DNA of 47,632 nucleotides from an uncultured Eubacteriales bacterium (GCA_900546315.1 URCP01000011.1:1-47632); one strand, 5' to 3'. Positions 8,226-16,965 are shown, counted from the first letter of the stretch. Notes: generated by a model from the sequence alone, not told the origin. Made by a program: numbers and translations.

Positions 8226-8476
8226 CTCGCGATTGCCCTCCCGATAAGCAGAGAGAGTATTATGAATATGACGGTCGCGAGCGTGAGGTCGACGCTTATT
8301 CCGAAAGTCAGCCTGAGTATCCCGAGATCGAGCACCATAGGCGACTCAAGTCCGAAATCGACTCCGAACGCGAGCCATGAGAGAAAGCTGATCCCGCGGC
8401 AGATGCTGCTGACAAAGCTCCCGAGCACGATCCCGATAAGGACGAGAAAAGCGTTATAGATTCTGCTGTGTGACAT
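8222..8476 (-). CDS. DUF4321 small membrane protein
   Basis: An 84-residue protein with hydrophobic segments at both ends (near residues 9-27 and 62-82) and a central LDLGILRLTFGISVDL stretch that resembles DUF4321, a family often found beside maf in Clostridia. Two adjacent ATG codons exist (8479 and 8476); the inner one is taken. Its function is unknown. It sits between dut and maf in the operon and overlaps maf by 4 bases. Confidence 0.72.
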   Translation of the reverse strand: MSHSRIYNAFLVLIGIVLGSFVSSICRGISFLSWLAFGVDFGLESPMVLDLGILRLTFGISVDLTLATVIFIILSLLIGRAIAR

Positions 8477-8488
8477 CATGTCCTCCGA

Positions 8489-8938
8489 TCACTTGTTTCC
8501 GGTGGAGCCGAACCCGCCGTTTCCGCGCTCTGTCTCGTCGAGGCTGTCCGAGGGGATGAGGCTCGCGTGGAAGACCGGGACGAACATGAGCTGCGCGACC
8601 CGCTCGCCGGGCTCGATCGTGTACGCTTCACCGCTGAGATTTATCATTGCCGCCATTATCTCACCGCGGTAGTCACTGTCGACGACACCGATTCCGTTTG
8701 AGAGGGCGAGACCTTTCTTCGACGCGAGACCGCTTCTCGCGCAGACTATCGCCGCGATGTTCATCGTTTCGGGCGCGATGGCGATGCCGGTCGGCACGAG
8801 CTTTCTCTCGCCCGGCGCTATTGTCATCGGCTCGTCCGCGGCGTATCTGAGATCGAGAGCCGCGGAGCCGTCGGTCGCGTAAGCGGGGATCTGCGCGCCG
8901 GGGCGCAGGGTCTTTATTTTTACGTTTATTTCGTTCAT
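8489..8938 (-). CDS. dut: Deoxyuridine 5'-triphosphate nucleotidohydrolase
   Basis: A 149-residue trimeric dUTPase that converts dUTP to dUMP and pyrophosphate. All five motifs are present: AALDLRYA, ARSGLA (motif 2, with A in place of the usual P), GIGVVDSDYRGEI (motif 3, holding the catalytic aspartate), EPGERVAQLMF, and the C-terminal arm RGNGGFGSTG. The start overlaps the stop of the U32 gene by 4 bases (ATGA). Confidence 0.96.
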   Translation of the reverse strand: MNEINVKIKTLRPGAQIPAYATDGSAALDLRYAADEPMTIAPGERKLVPTGIAIAPETMNIAAIVCARSGLASKKGLALSNGIGVVDSDYRGEIMAAMINLSGEAYTIEPGERVAQLMFVPVFHASLIPSDSLDETERGNGGFGSTGNK

Positions 8939-11025
8939 TTTGGAATCCTCCGGATTTTTTTATCTGTTGTTGAGTCGTTTTCCCACGCGTCGATGACGGT
9001 GGCGGCGTCCTTTCTTTTTTCGTCCGTGAATATGAAGTGCGCGGAACGCGAGCAGCCCTGAAGCTCGCTCTTTCTGTCGCACATCCAGAGCGGCACCGAG
9101 TTGTAGAGTATATTTCTGTGCCTGAAGCATCGTTTCAGCGGAAACGCGGTGTCTCTCCTGTCGATGAGCGGCAGGAATCCGCGTCTGGCGCATTCATCAC
9201 ACGAATAGAATTCCTTTATGCAGCATTTCTGGAGCGTCATCAGCGGTATCCGCCCGTAGACCGCAAAAGGCAGGCTGAGCGTCCTGAGCTGCGGTATAGT
9301 GAGCTCCGGCGACGCGATGAGGTCGGCGAAACCGAGATCAAGCAGCGCGTCCGCCGTGTATCTGTTATAGATATTGAGCCTGTGATCTCCGTGTGGAACC
9401 ATTCCTGCGTCCGTGGCAAGTTTCAGGTGCCCGAGGTTTGACACGAGCGCGTGACGTATCCCGTTATCCGCCGCTTCCCTGAGCATCCCGCGTATCTCGT
9501 CTGTCTCCGAGTCGAACACGACCGGCGGTACGGCGACGCCGTTCACGACGTCCCTCAGCCACGCTTTGTCGCCCATAGCGTAAGAAAGAAAATCATGAAA
9601 GCTCTCGAGAGGGATGAAGACATACTCCGCGACCTCGCGTATATTTTCAGGTATTTCCCTGAAATTTTCGAAGCGCGCGCTGCCTGCCGTATCCGGGATA
9701 TCGCGGTGCGCGGGCGGTCCGGAATTGTTTTTCGGAGGGTGCGGCGGGAAGAGCTTTTCGGTGAGCTGTCCTACGGCGTCGCGGCGCAGTGCGTTCAGCG
9801 CGGATATCGGCAGAATCGGGTCTCCGGATATTGATATATCAATATTTTTCGCCATGAATGGCGTCCCGCCGAGCTTTGTCAGATTCTTCGCGGCGGTCTC
9901 CTCGGTCAGCGGGCGGTTCAGCGCTTTTTCTGGAGCCTGTCCGGTGACAGAGACCTCGTTATCTCCGCAGCGCATTGTCAGCATTGATGGCTCACCGACG
10001 GCGAATGACGCTCTGATATCGGTCTCACGTCGCCTGTTTTCCATGAGATTTGTATAATCCGGCGCCTGTGTCTTCCCGGCTGCGGTGAGCGCCTTGTCAG
10101 CGTCCGTGCGCACTCCGAGCATATCGTGGTTTATCTTCTTCACGAAATACCCGTCGGTGAAGCCGCTCCGCGAGAAGAGCGCGCGGAGAGCGTTCATCTC
10201 CTCCGCCGTAGCGTTTCTTCCCTCGTCGAGCAGCCGTCTCCAGATCGAGACGACGCCGTAGACATATTCCGGCGGTTTCATTCGTCCCTCGATTTTCAGC
10301 GACGCCGCGCCGAGTGACAGAAGCTCCGGGATGTGCCCGGCAAGGCACATATCCTTGAGGCTTAACGGGTATTCACAGCGCTTTTTTTCCTTCTCCTTGC
10401 AGTCCCCGTGATACGGAAGGCGGCATGGCTGGGCGCACTCGCCGCGATTTCCGCTCCGCCCGCCGATGAGCGAGCTCGCGAGACATCCGCCCGACTGTGA
10501 GACGCATATCGCGCCGTGAATGAAAAGCTCGGTCTCTATAGGCGATTCGCGGCAGATGGTTGACAAATCGTCAAACGAGAGCTCTCTCGCGGCGACCATG
10601 CGCGTGAAGCCGAGTTTTGAGAGCTCCCTTGCGGCGAGCGTGTTGTGTCCGGCTGCCTGAGTCGACGCGTGGAGCTCCATTTCCGGAAAATAATGATGTA
10701 TGAGCCGCGCCGCGCCGAGGTCGGCGACGATGAGCGTGTCCGCGCCGAGCGTGTAAAGCTCCTCAGCGCAGGCGAGCATATCGCGTATTTCGCGGTCATG
10801 TACGAGGATATTGAGCGTTATGTTTGTCTTCACGCCGTAATACCGGCATTTGCGGAAGGCCTCCCGCAGTGTGTCGCCCTCGAAGTTCTTTGCCATCATT
10901 CTCGCGTTGAACGCGGACGCGCCGAAATATACGGCGTCGGCTCCGGCGGCTATCGCGGCGTCGAGAGCTTCCGGGGTACCGGCGGGTGCGAGCAGCTCGG
11001 GGAGCGGCTTTCTTGTTGTTTTCAT
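8935..11025 (-). CDS. U32 peptidase-like protein with DUF3656 (RNA-hydroxylation family)
   Basis: A 696-residue U32-family protein. The family signature appears at about residues 166-184, ELFIHGAICVSQSGGCLASS, with C174 and C181; GECAQPC and further cysteines follow, fitting the iron-sulfur cluster known in TrhP/RlhA relatives. The middle region, with EKALNRPL and LTKLGGTPF, is DUF3656-like. This long form resembles RlhA, which hydroxylates a 23S rRNA cytidine, or TrhP, which acts on tRNA; which one cannot be settled by eye. The start follows GAAAGGG with a wide spacing. It is the first gene of the five-gene minus operon. Confidence 0.88.
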   Translation of the reverse strand: MKTTRKPLPELLAPAGTPEALDAAIAAGADAVYFGASAFNARMMAKNFEGDTLREAFRKCRYYGVKTNITLNILVHDREIRDMLACAEELYTLGADTLIVADLGAARLIHHYFPEMELHASTQAAGHNTLAARELSKLGFTRMVAARELSFDDLSTICRESPIETELFIHGAICVSQSGGCLASSLIGGRSGNRGECAQPCRLPYHGDCKEKEKKRCEYPLSLKDMCLAGHIPELLSLGAASLKIEGRMKPPEYVYGVVSIWRRLLDEGRNATAEEMNALRALFSRSGFTDGYFVKKINHDMLGVRTDADKALTAAGKTQAPDYTNLMENRRRETDIRASFAVGEPSMLTMRCGDNEVSVTGQAPEKALNRPLTEETAAKNLTKLGGTPFMAKNIDISISGDPILPISALNALRRDAVGQLTEKLFPPHPPKNNSGPPAHRDIPDTAGSARFENFREIPENIREVAEYVFIPLESFHDFLSYAMGDKAWLRDVVNGVAVPPVVFDSETDEIRGMLREAADNGIRHALVSNLGHLKLATDAGMVPHGDHRLNIYNRYTADALLDLGFADLIASPELTIPQLRTLSLPFAVYGRIPLMTLQKCCIKEFYSCDECARRGFLPLIDRRDTAFPLKRCFRHRNILYNSVPLWMCDRKSELQGCSRSAHFIFTDEKRKDAATVIDAWENDSTTDKKIRRIPK

Positions 11026-11110
11026 GTTTTATGTTTCCCTTTCGCGGAGCGGCGCGTGTACCGTACCGCGCGGTCATCCGTGATCAAGTTTTTAATTTTT
11101 CTGAAACCTA

Positions 11111-11153
11111 TTGAAATTTTCGTTTTGACAGGTTATAATATATATTATAATAC
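11111..11153 (+). promoter_or_regulatory. Two overlapping sigma-A promoters for proB with a palindromic AT core
   Basis: TTGAAA (11111-11116) with a 17-bp spacer to TATAAT (11134-11139), and TTGACA (11125-11130) with TATAAT at 15 bp (11146-11151) or TAATAC at 17 bp (11148-11153). The core TTATAATATATATTATAA is a perfect palindrome and could also supply a -10 for the divergent U32 operon, although no good minus-strand -35 is seen. An inverted repeat, CAAATC-CCGC-GATTTG (11153-11168), covers the likely start points. Confidence 0.75.
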
Positions 11154-11256
11154 AAATCCCGCGATTTGGGAATAGCAAAAGCAAATATTAACAAAAAAGT
11201 TCGCTTCGACACGTTCCGACGTTCGCGGCGGACGTGTATGAAAGGTAATTACATAA

Positions 11257-12090
11257 ATGAGCATACTGAAAAACAACGCGAGAATAGTCGTGAAGGTAGG
11301 TTCGAACACTCTGACCTATTCGACCGGAAACCTCAACCTCCGCCGCATGGAGAGCCTTGTCAGGGCGCTCTCGGACTTCAAGAATTCCGGACATGAGGTG
11401 ATCCTTGTCAGCTCGGGCGCCGTCGCCGCGGGCATAGCGAGGCTCGGACTCGAGCGCAGACCGGAGAGCGTCGAGGAAAAGATGGCGCTCTCAGCGATCG
11501 GACAGGCGGAGCTGATGCAGATTTACGAGCGTCTTTTCTCGACCTATGGTCATAACGTGGCGCAGATACTCATGACGAAGGACGTCATAGACAACCCTGT
11601 CCGCCGCGCCGCAGCCGAGAGCACATTCGAGAAGCTGCTGTCTTACGGCGTGGTGCCGATCGTCAACGAGAACGACGCGGTCTCGAGCACCGAGATAAAG
11701 TTCGGTGGAAACGACACTTTGTCGGCGTACGTCGCGACGGTCTGCCGCGCGGACATTCTCATCAATATGTCGGATATCGACGGTCTCTTCGACAGCGACC
11801 CGAGAAAGAACCCGGAGGCGCGGCTCATCGGCAGAGTCGATAAGATAGACGAGAAGATCCTCTCCTACGCGGGCGGAGCCGGAACCGACCGCGGAACCGG
11901 CGGAATGATAACGAAGATAAAGGCGGCGGAGATAGCCGGCGGCGCGGGCATCCCGATGCTGATCGTCAACGGAAAGAACCCCGACGTCCTTTACGAGATA
12001 AGCGACGGGCATCATATAGGCACGTATTTCGCCGCGAGCGGTGAAAAGCGTCCGAAGCCCGCGAAGACTGAATCAGAAAAGGAAAGCTGA
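11257..12090 (+). CDS. proB: Glutamate 5-kinase (short form without PUA domain)
   Basis: A 277-residue amino-acid-kinase-fold protein that phosphorylates glutamate in the first step of proline synthesis. Visible are VVKVGSNTLT, VSSGAVAAG, VNENDAV, FGGNDTLSA and the ADILINMSDIDGLFDSDP segment, ending in GTGGMITKIKAA. It stops at about 277 residues and so lacks the C-terminal PUA domain of the E. coli enzyme, as in many short bacterial forms. proA is not adjacent in this window. GAAAGG precedes the start, and the next gene begins 1 base after the stop. Confidence 0.95.
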   Translation: MSILKNNARIVVKVGSNTLTYSTGNLNLRRMESLVRALSDFKNSGHEVILVSSGAVAAGIARLGLERRPESVEEKMALSAIGQAELMQIYERLFSTYGHNVAQILMTKDVIDNPVRRAAAESTFEKLLSYGVVPIVNENDAVSSTEIKFGGNDTLSAYVATVCRADILINMSDIDGLFDSDPRKNPEARLIGRVDKIDEKILSYAGGAGTDRGTGGMITKIKAAEIAGGAGIPMLIVNGKNPDVLYEISDGHHIGTYFAASGEKRPKPAKTESEKES

Positions 12091-12091
12091 C

Positions 12092-12982
12092 ATGGCGGAC
12101 GCCAGAAAGACTGTCCCGCACCCGGAGGGCGGAAAGAATATCCGGAAGACGGTGAACGAGTACCTGCTGTGTGTGGTGGGCGCTCTGTTCGTCGCCGTCG
12201 GCGCGTATTTCTTCAAATTTCCGAACAATTTCTCGATCGGCGGCGTGAACGGTATATCTGTCATCCTCGGCAATTATTTCGGGCTCTCGAGCGCCGGAAT
12301 TATCGCGGCGATCATTAATTATGCTCTGCTCATTCTCGGTTTCATCGTTCTCGGGCGCGGGTGCGGACTCAAGACCGTTGTCGGTACGACTACCCTTTCT
12401 GTCGCGCAGATAGTGCTCGAGAAGGTGTACCCGATGTCGCACCCACTGACGAATCAGCCGCTGCTTGAGCTTGCTTTCGCGGTGCTGCTCCCGGCGATCG
12501 GTTCGGCGATACTTTTCAACTGCGAAGGGAGCACGGGCGGGACTGATATCGTCGCGATGATACTGCGGCGGCACACGAGCGTGAATATAGGCACGGGGCT
12601 TCTTATAAGCGACACTGGGATAACGCTGCTCTCCTTCCTTTTCGGAGCGGAGACGGGACTTATTTCACTGCTTGGTCTGATACTCAAGACTTTCTGCATC
12701 GATTCGGTGATAGACAGCATCAACAGGTGCAAGTGCTTCACGATGATAACCGAGTCTCCGCAGGATATCTCGGACTTCATAACGCGCGAGCTGAACCGGA
12801 GCTGTACGATACTCGAGGGCACCGGCGGCTTCACACATTCGAAAAAGTACTTCATGACCGCCGCTATGAACCGCTATCAGGCGGCGAGGCTCCAGAGATA
12901 TCTGAAGGAAAACCATCCGGAGACATTCATGATGATAACGAACTCAAGCGAGATAATCGGTAAGGGCTTCAGAGGTTTCTGA
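12092..12982 (+). CDS. YitT-family membrane protein (DUF161/DUF2179)
   Basis: A 296-residue YitT-family integral membrane protein. The start ATG at 12092 lies right after the proB stop and has AAAAGGAAA upstream. Several hydrophobic segments run from about residue 25 to 210, including the family-typical FFKFPNNFSIGGVNGISVIL and NCEGSTGGTDIVAMIL. The last 80 or so residues are the cytoplasmic DUF2179 domain, ending MMITNSSEIIGKGF. Transport substrate is unknown. It forms an operon with proB. Confidence 0.9.
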   Translation: MADARKTVPHPEGGKNIRKTVNEYLLCVVGALFVAVGAYFFKFPNNFSIGGVNGISVILGNYFGLSSAGIIAAIINYALLILGFIVLGRGCGLKTVVGTTTLSVAQIVLEKVYPMSHPLTNQPLLELAFAVLLPAIGSAILFNCEGSTGGTDIVAMILRRHTSVNIGTGLLISDTGITLLSFLFGAETGLISLLGLILKTFCIDSVIDSINRCKCFTMITESPQDISDFITRELNRSCTILEGTGGFTHSKKYFMTAAMNRYQAARLQRYLKENHPETFMMITNSSEIIGKGFRGF

Positions 12983-13012
12983 GTCCCGCCGGATAATCAG
13001 AAAGGATTACAA

Positions 13013-14983
13013 ATGTCAAGATGGAAGATAGAATCCTGCCGCCGCGATGACAGGCTGGCAGACCGCATATCGGCTCTGCACGGAGACGCGCCGTACTCGA
13101 TAGTATGGTATGCCGATAAGGATGAAACGCATAAGGACGATATAGAAATGGCAGGCAGGCTCGTGTCCGAGATAGTCTCATACGGCTGTGAGAGCGGGGT
13201 TCTGTCACTCTGCCATCATCCGGTTTTCCCCACGCTGCGCACCCGTCCGAACAACACTCACGCGTCTTTTCAGACGGATATACCGGAAAGACTGATCCCC
13301 CGTCCCGACGGCGCTGCCGAAAGGCTTGTCAGGGTCAGGATCGACGGCGTTCTTACGATAGACACGGTGTCGGACTGGGCAGAGATCGAGCATATCTGCT
13401 TCCCGGCGGACGCCGTACGCGCGTCATTTGAGCTTGTGACGATAAGAAACACCAGTGACGCGGTGAGGACACTGAGCTCTTCGGCGCGCACAGGCGAGGC
13501 GGCGCATACGCTCGGTCCGATGGGCGTTGATATCATATGGACGGAGAGCGATTTCACTGAAACGACGCTCGCGCCGGGAGAGAGCTATACATATTATATC
13601 GCCTTCCGGGGCGGGATCGCGAATGAGCCTGTCGCCGCGGTCGACCCGGCGGCAGAGCTCGCGCGCAGGCGCTGCCGCGCGGCGGAGCTTATGGCACCGA
13701 TGCTTCTTGATACCGGCTCGGATGTTATCGACACGATGTTCGCTTTCGCGAAGTTGCGCGCCGGCGAGTCGGTGTTCGATACGCGGTACGGGCCTGTACA
13801 CAGTCCGGGCGGGACAGCGTTTTACGCGGCGACATGGTGCAATGATCAGGTTGAGTATGCCGGGCCGTATTTCGCATATACGGGCGATGAGAGACTGCTT
13901 GAGGCGTCTATGAACGCGTACAGGATGTATATCCCGTTCATGAGCGATCACTATGACCCGATCCCGTCGTCGGTCATAGCCGAGGGGCTTGATTTCTGGA
14001 ACGGCGCCGGAGATCGCGGGGACGCGGCGATGTATCTTTTCGGCGCGTCGCGGTTTGTCATGACTTCCGGACGCCGGGACTGGGCGCTTGAGCTTCTTCC
14101 GGCGATCGAGTGGTGCGCCGAGTATTGCCGCAGAAGGATAAACGGGGATGGAGTCATAGCGTCGGACAGCGACGAACTCGAGGGCAGGTTCCCGAGCGGT
14201 GACGCGAATCTCTGCACGTCGGCGCTGGCGTACGACGGATACAATTCAGCCGCGATGATCGAGAGTGTTTTCGGGAATCCGGAAAAGGCGGCGGAGTATG
14301 AATTGCTCGCGGCCGGCCTTGAAAAGGCGATCGAGAGGCACTTCGGCGCGGAGGTCGGAGGATATCACACATATCGCTATTTCGAGGGATGCGAAAAGCT
14401 TCGCTCATGGATATGTATGCCGCTCTGCGTCGGGATGGACGCGCGAGCGCGCGGAACCGTCGCGGCACTGTGCGACGACAGGATGATGCGCCCGGACGGG
14501 GTGCTGACCGAGGAGGGCAGCCTGACTATCTGGGACAGATCGACTCTCTACACGCTGCGCGGAATATTCGCCGCCGGTGAGACAGATAAAGCCTGCGGGC
14601 TTTTTGAGCGCTACTCGGAGAACCGGCTGCTCGGAGAGCGGGTGCCGTACGCGGTCGAGGCGTATCCGGAGGGCGGCAGACGGCATTTGTCCGGTGAATC
14701 GGCGCTTTACTGCAAGGTGATCATCGAGGGGATTCTCGCGATGCGGCCGGCGGGGTTCGACTGCTTCACCATAAAACCGGTTCTTCCGGCGGCCATGGAT
14801 CATCTGTATCTCAGAGGAATACACGCTTATGGCGGGGTTTTCGACATTCTTGTCGGACACGACGGCTTCGAGGTGAGAAATTATAATGGGGATATGCTTG
14901 CGTCCGGGCGGAACGGCGAGGAGACACTTGTGATGCTTAAGGATACGCTGAACAATCCGGGCTTTCACGGAAAAAAGGCTTGA
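13013..14983 (+). CDS. Predicted (alpha/alpha)6-barrel glycosidase, family uncertain
   Basis: A 656-residue protein without a signal peptide. The first 220 or so residues look like a beta-sandwich domain. From about 235 onward the pattern of helical hairpins with conserved aromatics (TAFYAATWCNDQVEYAGPYF, LDFWNGAGDRGDAAMYLFGA, GESALYCKVIIEGILAMRP) is that of six-hairpin glycosidases such as the GH15/GH63/GH78/GH94 folds. I cannot assign a GH family. The final 14 residues are encoded by a family A repeat (14939-15031), so the native C-terminus has been replaced or extended. GAAAGGA precedes the start. It probably acts on imported oligosaccharides in the cytoplasm. Confidence 0.7.
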   Translation: MSRWKIESCRRDDRLADRISALHGDAPYSIVWYADKDETHKDDIEMAGRLVSEIVSYGCESGVLSLCHHPVFPTLRTRPNNTHASFQTDIPERLIPRPDGAAERLVRVRIDGVLTIDTVSDWAEIEHICFPADAVRASFELVTIRNTSDAVRTLSSSARTGEAAHTLGPMGVDIIWTESDFTETTLAPGESYTYYIAFRGGIANEPVAAVDPAAELARRRCRAAELMAPMLLDTGSDVIDTMFAFAKLRAGESVFDTRYGPVHSPGGTAFYAATWCNDQVEYAGPYFAYTGDERLLEASMNAYRMYIPFMSDHYDPIPSSVIAEGLDFWNGAGDRGDAAMYLFGASRFVMTSGRRDWALELLPAIEWCAEYCRRRINGDGVIASDSDELEGRFPSGDANLCTSALAYDGYNSAAMIESVFGNPEKAAEYELLAAGLEKAIERHFGAEVGGYHTYRYFEGCEKLRSWICMPLCVGMDARARGTVAALCDDRMMRPDGVLTEEGSLTIWDRSTLYTLRGIFAAGETDKACGLFERYSENRLLGERVPYAVEAYPEGGRRHLSGESALYCKVIIEGILAMRPAGFDCFTIKPVLPAAMDHLYLRGIHAYGGVFDILVGHDGFEVRNYNGDMLASGRNGEETLVMLKDTLNNPGFHGKKA

Positions 14984-15031
14984 ATTTATGGGCTTTTCTC
15001 TGCGAAAACAACCTTGAATCAGTGTTTTCTT
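14939..15031 (+). repeat. Family A MITE-like palindromic repeat, copy A1
   Basis: Begins within the 3' end of the glycosidase gene with GGATACGCTGAACAA and ends with TTGAATCAGTGTTTTC, imperfect inverted ends, around an internal hairpin with the shared centre GAATTTATGGGCTTTT. It supplies the last 14 codons and stop of the upstream gene. Confidence 0.75.
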
Positions 15032-15124
15032 AGATGGTTGAAAAAACCGGAGAATGATGAAAATGGTTCCGCGGGCGTCGGCTGACGCTGTCATACCGCG
15101 GCGATATGAGAAAGGATAAACAGG

Positions 15125-16099
15125 ATGTCAATATTAACTGGTCTTGATTTCGGCGGATACGGCACTGAGATCTGCACGGCGGACGCCGGAATAGTACTGA
15201 GACAGCCGTCGCTCGCCGCGGTCGACGCTGAGGGCAATGTTGTCGCTGTCGGGACCGAGGCGTATCTGACAGCGGGACGCACACCCGGTTCCGTGACAGT
15301 ACGCAGACCGATACGTGACAGCGTCGTCGGAGACTTCAACCTGACGGCGGAGCTGCTCGACAGACTGCTCGAGACGGCGGTGCCGAAGAAGCGCAAGCGT
15401 GTTCTGGCGGCTGTCAGATGCGGTGTCGGCGCGGAGAACCGCGCGCTGATAAAGAACGCCCTGCTCGACTGCCGCGTGTCAAAGGTCGATTTTATAGACG
15501 CGCCGTTCGCGGCGTTCGAGGGCTTTTACAAAAGCGATGACGAGAAATTGTCGGAATCCAACGGGATACTTCTCTGCGACATCGGCGGCGGCTCGGTCGA
15601 GTGCGCTTTCGTGCGCGGAGGTGAGATACTCCGGAGTGAGACTTATTTCGGAGGCGGAAGCGACTCGGATAATACTATCTGCGTTTATCTGAGACGCCAT
15701 TACGGCCTTGCGGTGACAAAGCAGGAGGCTGAGGCGGCAAAACTGAAGCTTGACCTGACTGTCCCGGAGCAGCCGCCTTTTGTGATGTGCGGTCTTGACA
15801 CTTCGACGGGTCTTCCGAAGCGTCTTGAGATACCGGCGTCGGATATCCTGAAATGTTCCGCTCCGTCCGTGAAGGGCGCGGCGGACTGCATAAGGACGGT
15901 CCTGACGAACCTCCCGAGATTCGCCGGGAAGCCTACAGAGGCTGACAGGGTACTTCTTATGGGCGGCGGCGCGAACCTCCCGGGGATCGACGGATATATT
16001 GCCGCCGAGCTTGATACGGAGATTCCGGTTGAGGTCGCTGAGGAGCCGTCTGATTGTGTCGTACGCGGGCTTAACAGGATAATCTCACGCGAGAAATGA
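15125..16099 (+). CDS. Divergent MreB-like actin-fold protein
   Basis: A 324-residue actin-fold ATPase closest in motif order to MreB/Mbl, the cell-shape filament proteins. Phosphate 1 region is GLDFGGYGTEIC, where MreB normally has DLGTANT. Phosphate 2 is LLCDIGGGSVECAF. The adenosine loop is VLLMGGGANLPGID. The MreB-like opening features QPSLAAV and VGTEAY are also visible. The altered phosphate-1 loop and the lack of neighbouring mreC/mreD/rodA suggest a specialised paralogue rather than the main MreB. GAAAGGA precedes the start. Confidence 0.78.
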   Translation: MSILTGLDFGGYGTEICTADAGIVLRQPSLAAVDAEGNVVAVGTEAYLTAGRTPGSVTVRRPIRDSVVGDFNLTAELLDRLLETAVPKKRKRVLAAVRCGVGAENRALIKNALLDCRVSKVDFIDAPFAAFEGFYKSDDEKLSESNGILLCDIGGGSVECAFVRGGEILRSETYFGGGSDSDNTICVYLRRHYGLAVTKQEAEAAKLKLDLTVPEQPPFVMCGLDTSTGLPKRLEIPASDILKCSAPSVKGAADCIRTVLTNLPRFAGKPTEADRVLLMGGGANLPGIDGYIAAELDTEIPVEVAEEPSDCVVRGLNRIISREK

Positions 16100-16419
16100 C
16101 AGGTACCTGCGGCGGTAATCCGGCAAAGGAATGGAACGCGAAAAGAAGACGACTTTCCGCGGCATAACTGACCGACTGTATAACAGTGAAATTCTCCGCA
16201 TGGCCTGAGTCATGCGGAGAAAATGTTTATGGAAACGCTGAACAATTCGGGTTTTCGCGGAAAAAAGCCTTGGATTTATGGGCTTTTTTCCGCGAAAACA
16301 ACCTTAAATCAGCGTTTCTTATATCCTGCCACCGTGTCTGCTGACGGCGGGTGACTGAAGTGTCCGCGCTGTGGCATCACGCGTTTCTCCGGCTAATCAA
16401 AATCAAACCGAAGGCTCTG
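16100..16419. other. 320-bp gene-free region holding a hairpin and repeat A2
   Basis: Lies between the convergent MreB-like gene and lipoprotein gene. It contains a 9-bp perfect hairpin, CTCCGCATG/CATGCGGAG, at about 16195-16220 without a clear T-run, and then family A copy A2. Nothing else was recognised; no promoter or credible frame. Confidence 0.6.
16231..16320 (+). repeat. Family A MITE-like palindromic repeat, copy A2 (best preserved)
   Basis: Ends GGAAACGCTGA and TCAGCGTTTC are exact inverted repeats over 10 bp. Inside them, GTTTTCGCGGAAAAAAGCC pairs perfectly over 19 bp with GGCTTTTTTCCGCGAAAAC around the centre TTGGATTTATG. This is the copy against which the others are easiest to align. 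Confidence 0.85.
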
Positions 16420-16878
16420 TCACCGCGGTAATTCACCTTCATCGGCGGGCGATGCTTCAATCCCGGTGTTCAGATTGTTCCAGTACGAGCCGATATCCGC
16501 GCTTGTAAAATACTCGAAACTGTCTGTTTTGGATTTCAGATTGCCGTTGCAGACCCCATAGCAGGCGTAAATCAGCTCGTAGTCTGTCCCGTCTGAAAGA
16601 TTGAATCTGAAGCTGGTCACGACAGCCCCCGTGGTTTCCTCAGCCTTTTTGTCCTTGAGCGATAAACCGTCAAACATATCGTACAGGACTTTTATATCAG
16701 ACTCGGCGGTAATGATCTTCTTTTCCGCCGATACGGGCGCTCCCGCAAAATGATACATTTCAATGCTCTTTACTTCCCCGACTTCAAACGGAAAGTCGAA
16801 ATTGACCGTTTTCCCGTTGCATCCTGACAGAAACAGGATTAAGGTCAGCAGGAAAAGCAGAGCTGCTGTTTTCTTCAT
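16420..16878 (-). CDS. Small lipoprotein of unknown function
   Basis: A 152-residue protein with a lipoprotein signal: MKKT, a hydrophobic stretch, then lipobox LSGC with the lipidated cysteine at residue 20. The mature part is about 130 residues, mixed beta-like, with no family I recognise; two cysteines (in YACYGVCNG) are close together. AAAGGAGCC precedes the start. It lies downstream of, and on the same strand as, the rhamnosidase operon but is not obviously part of it. Confidence 0.75.
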   Translation of the reverse strand: MKKTAALLFLLTLILFLSGCNGKTVNFDFPFEVGEVKSIEMYHFAGAPVSAEKKIITAESDIKVLYDMFDGLSLKDKKAEETTGAVVTSFRFNLSDGTDYELIYACYGVCNGNLKSKTDSFEYFTSADIGSYWNNLNTGIEASPADEGELPR

Positions 16879-16909
16879 ATCATCAGGCTCCTTTGCAAAG
16901 CATTAATGA

Positions 16910-16965
16910 AACGCTGACTCAGGGGCGTTTTTGCGCTGAAAGCCCAACAGATTGAAGCTATTCAG
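16910..16965. repeat. Possible degenerate family A remnant (A6)
   Basis: GAAACGCTGACTCAGG at the left and GCTATTCAGC at the right resemble family A ends, with a decayed middle. The match is weaker than in the other copies. Confidence 0.35.

Noticed and set aside
11125..11153. dif-like site: the AT core resembles the centre of the Bacillus dif site
   Set aside because: Only the central AATATATATTAT matches; the XerC and XerD arm sequences I would expect are absent, and the stretch is explained by two overlapping promoters.
16195..16220. CTCCGCATG/CATGCGGAG hairpin as an intrinsic terminator
   Set aside because: The stem is strong but neither strand has a T-run after it, so I list it only as a hairpin.
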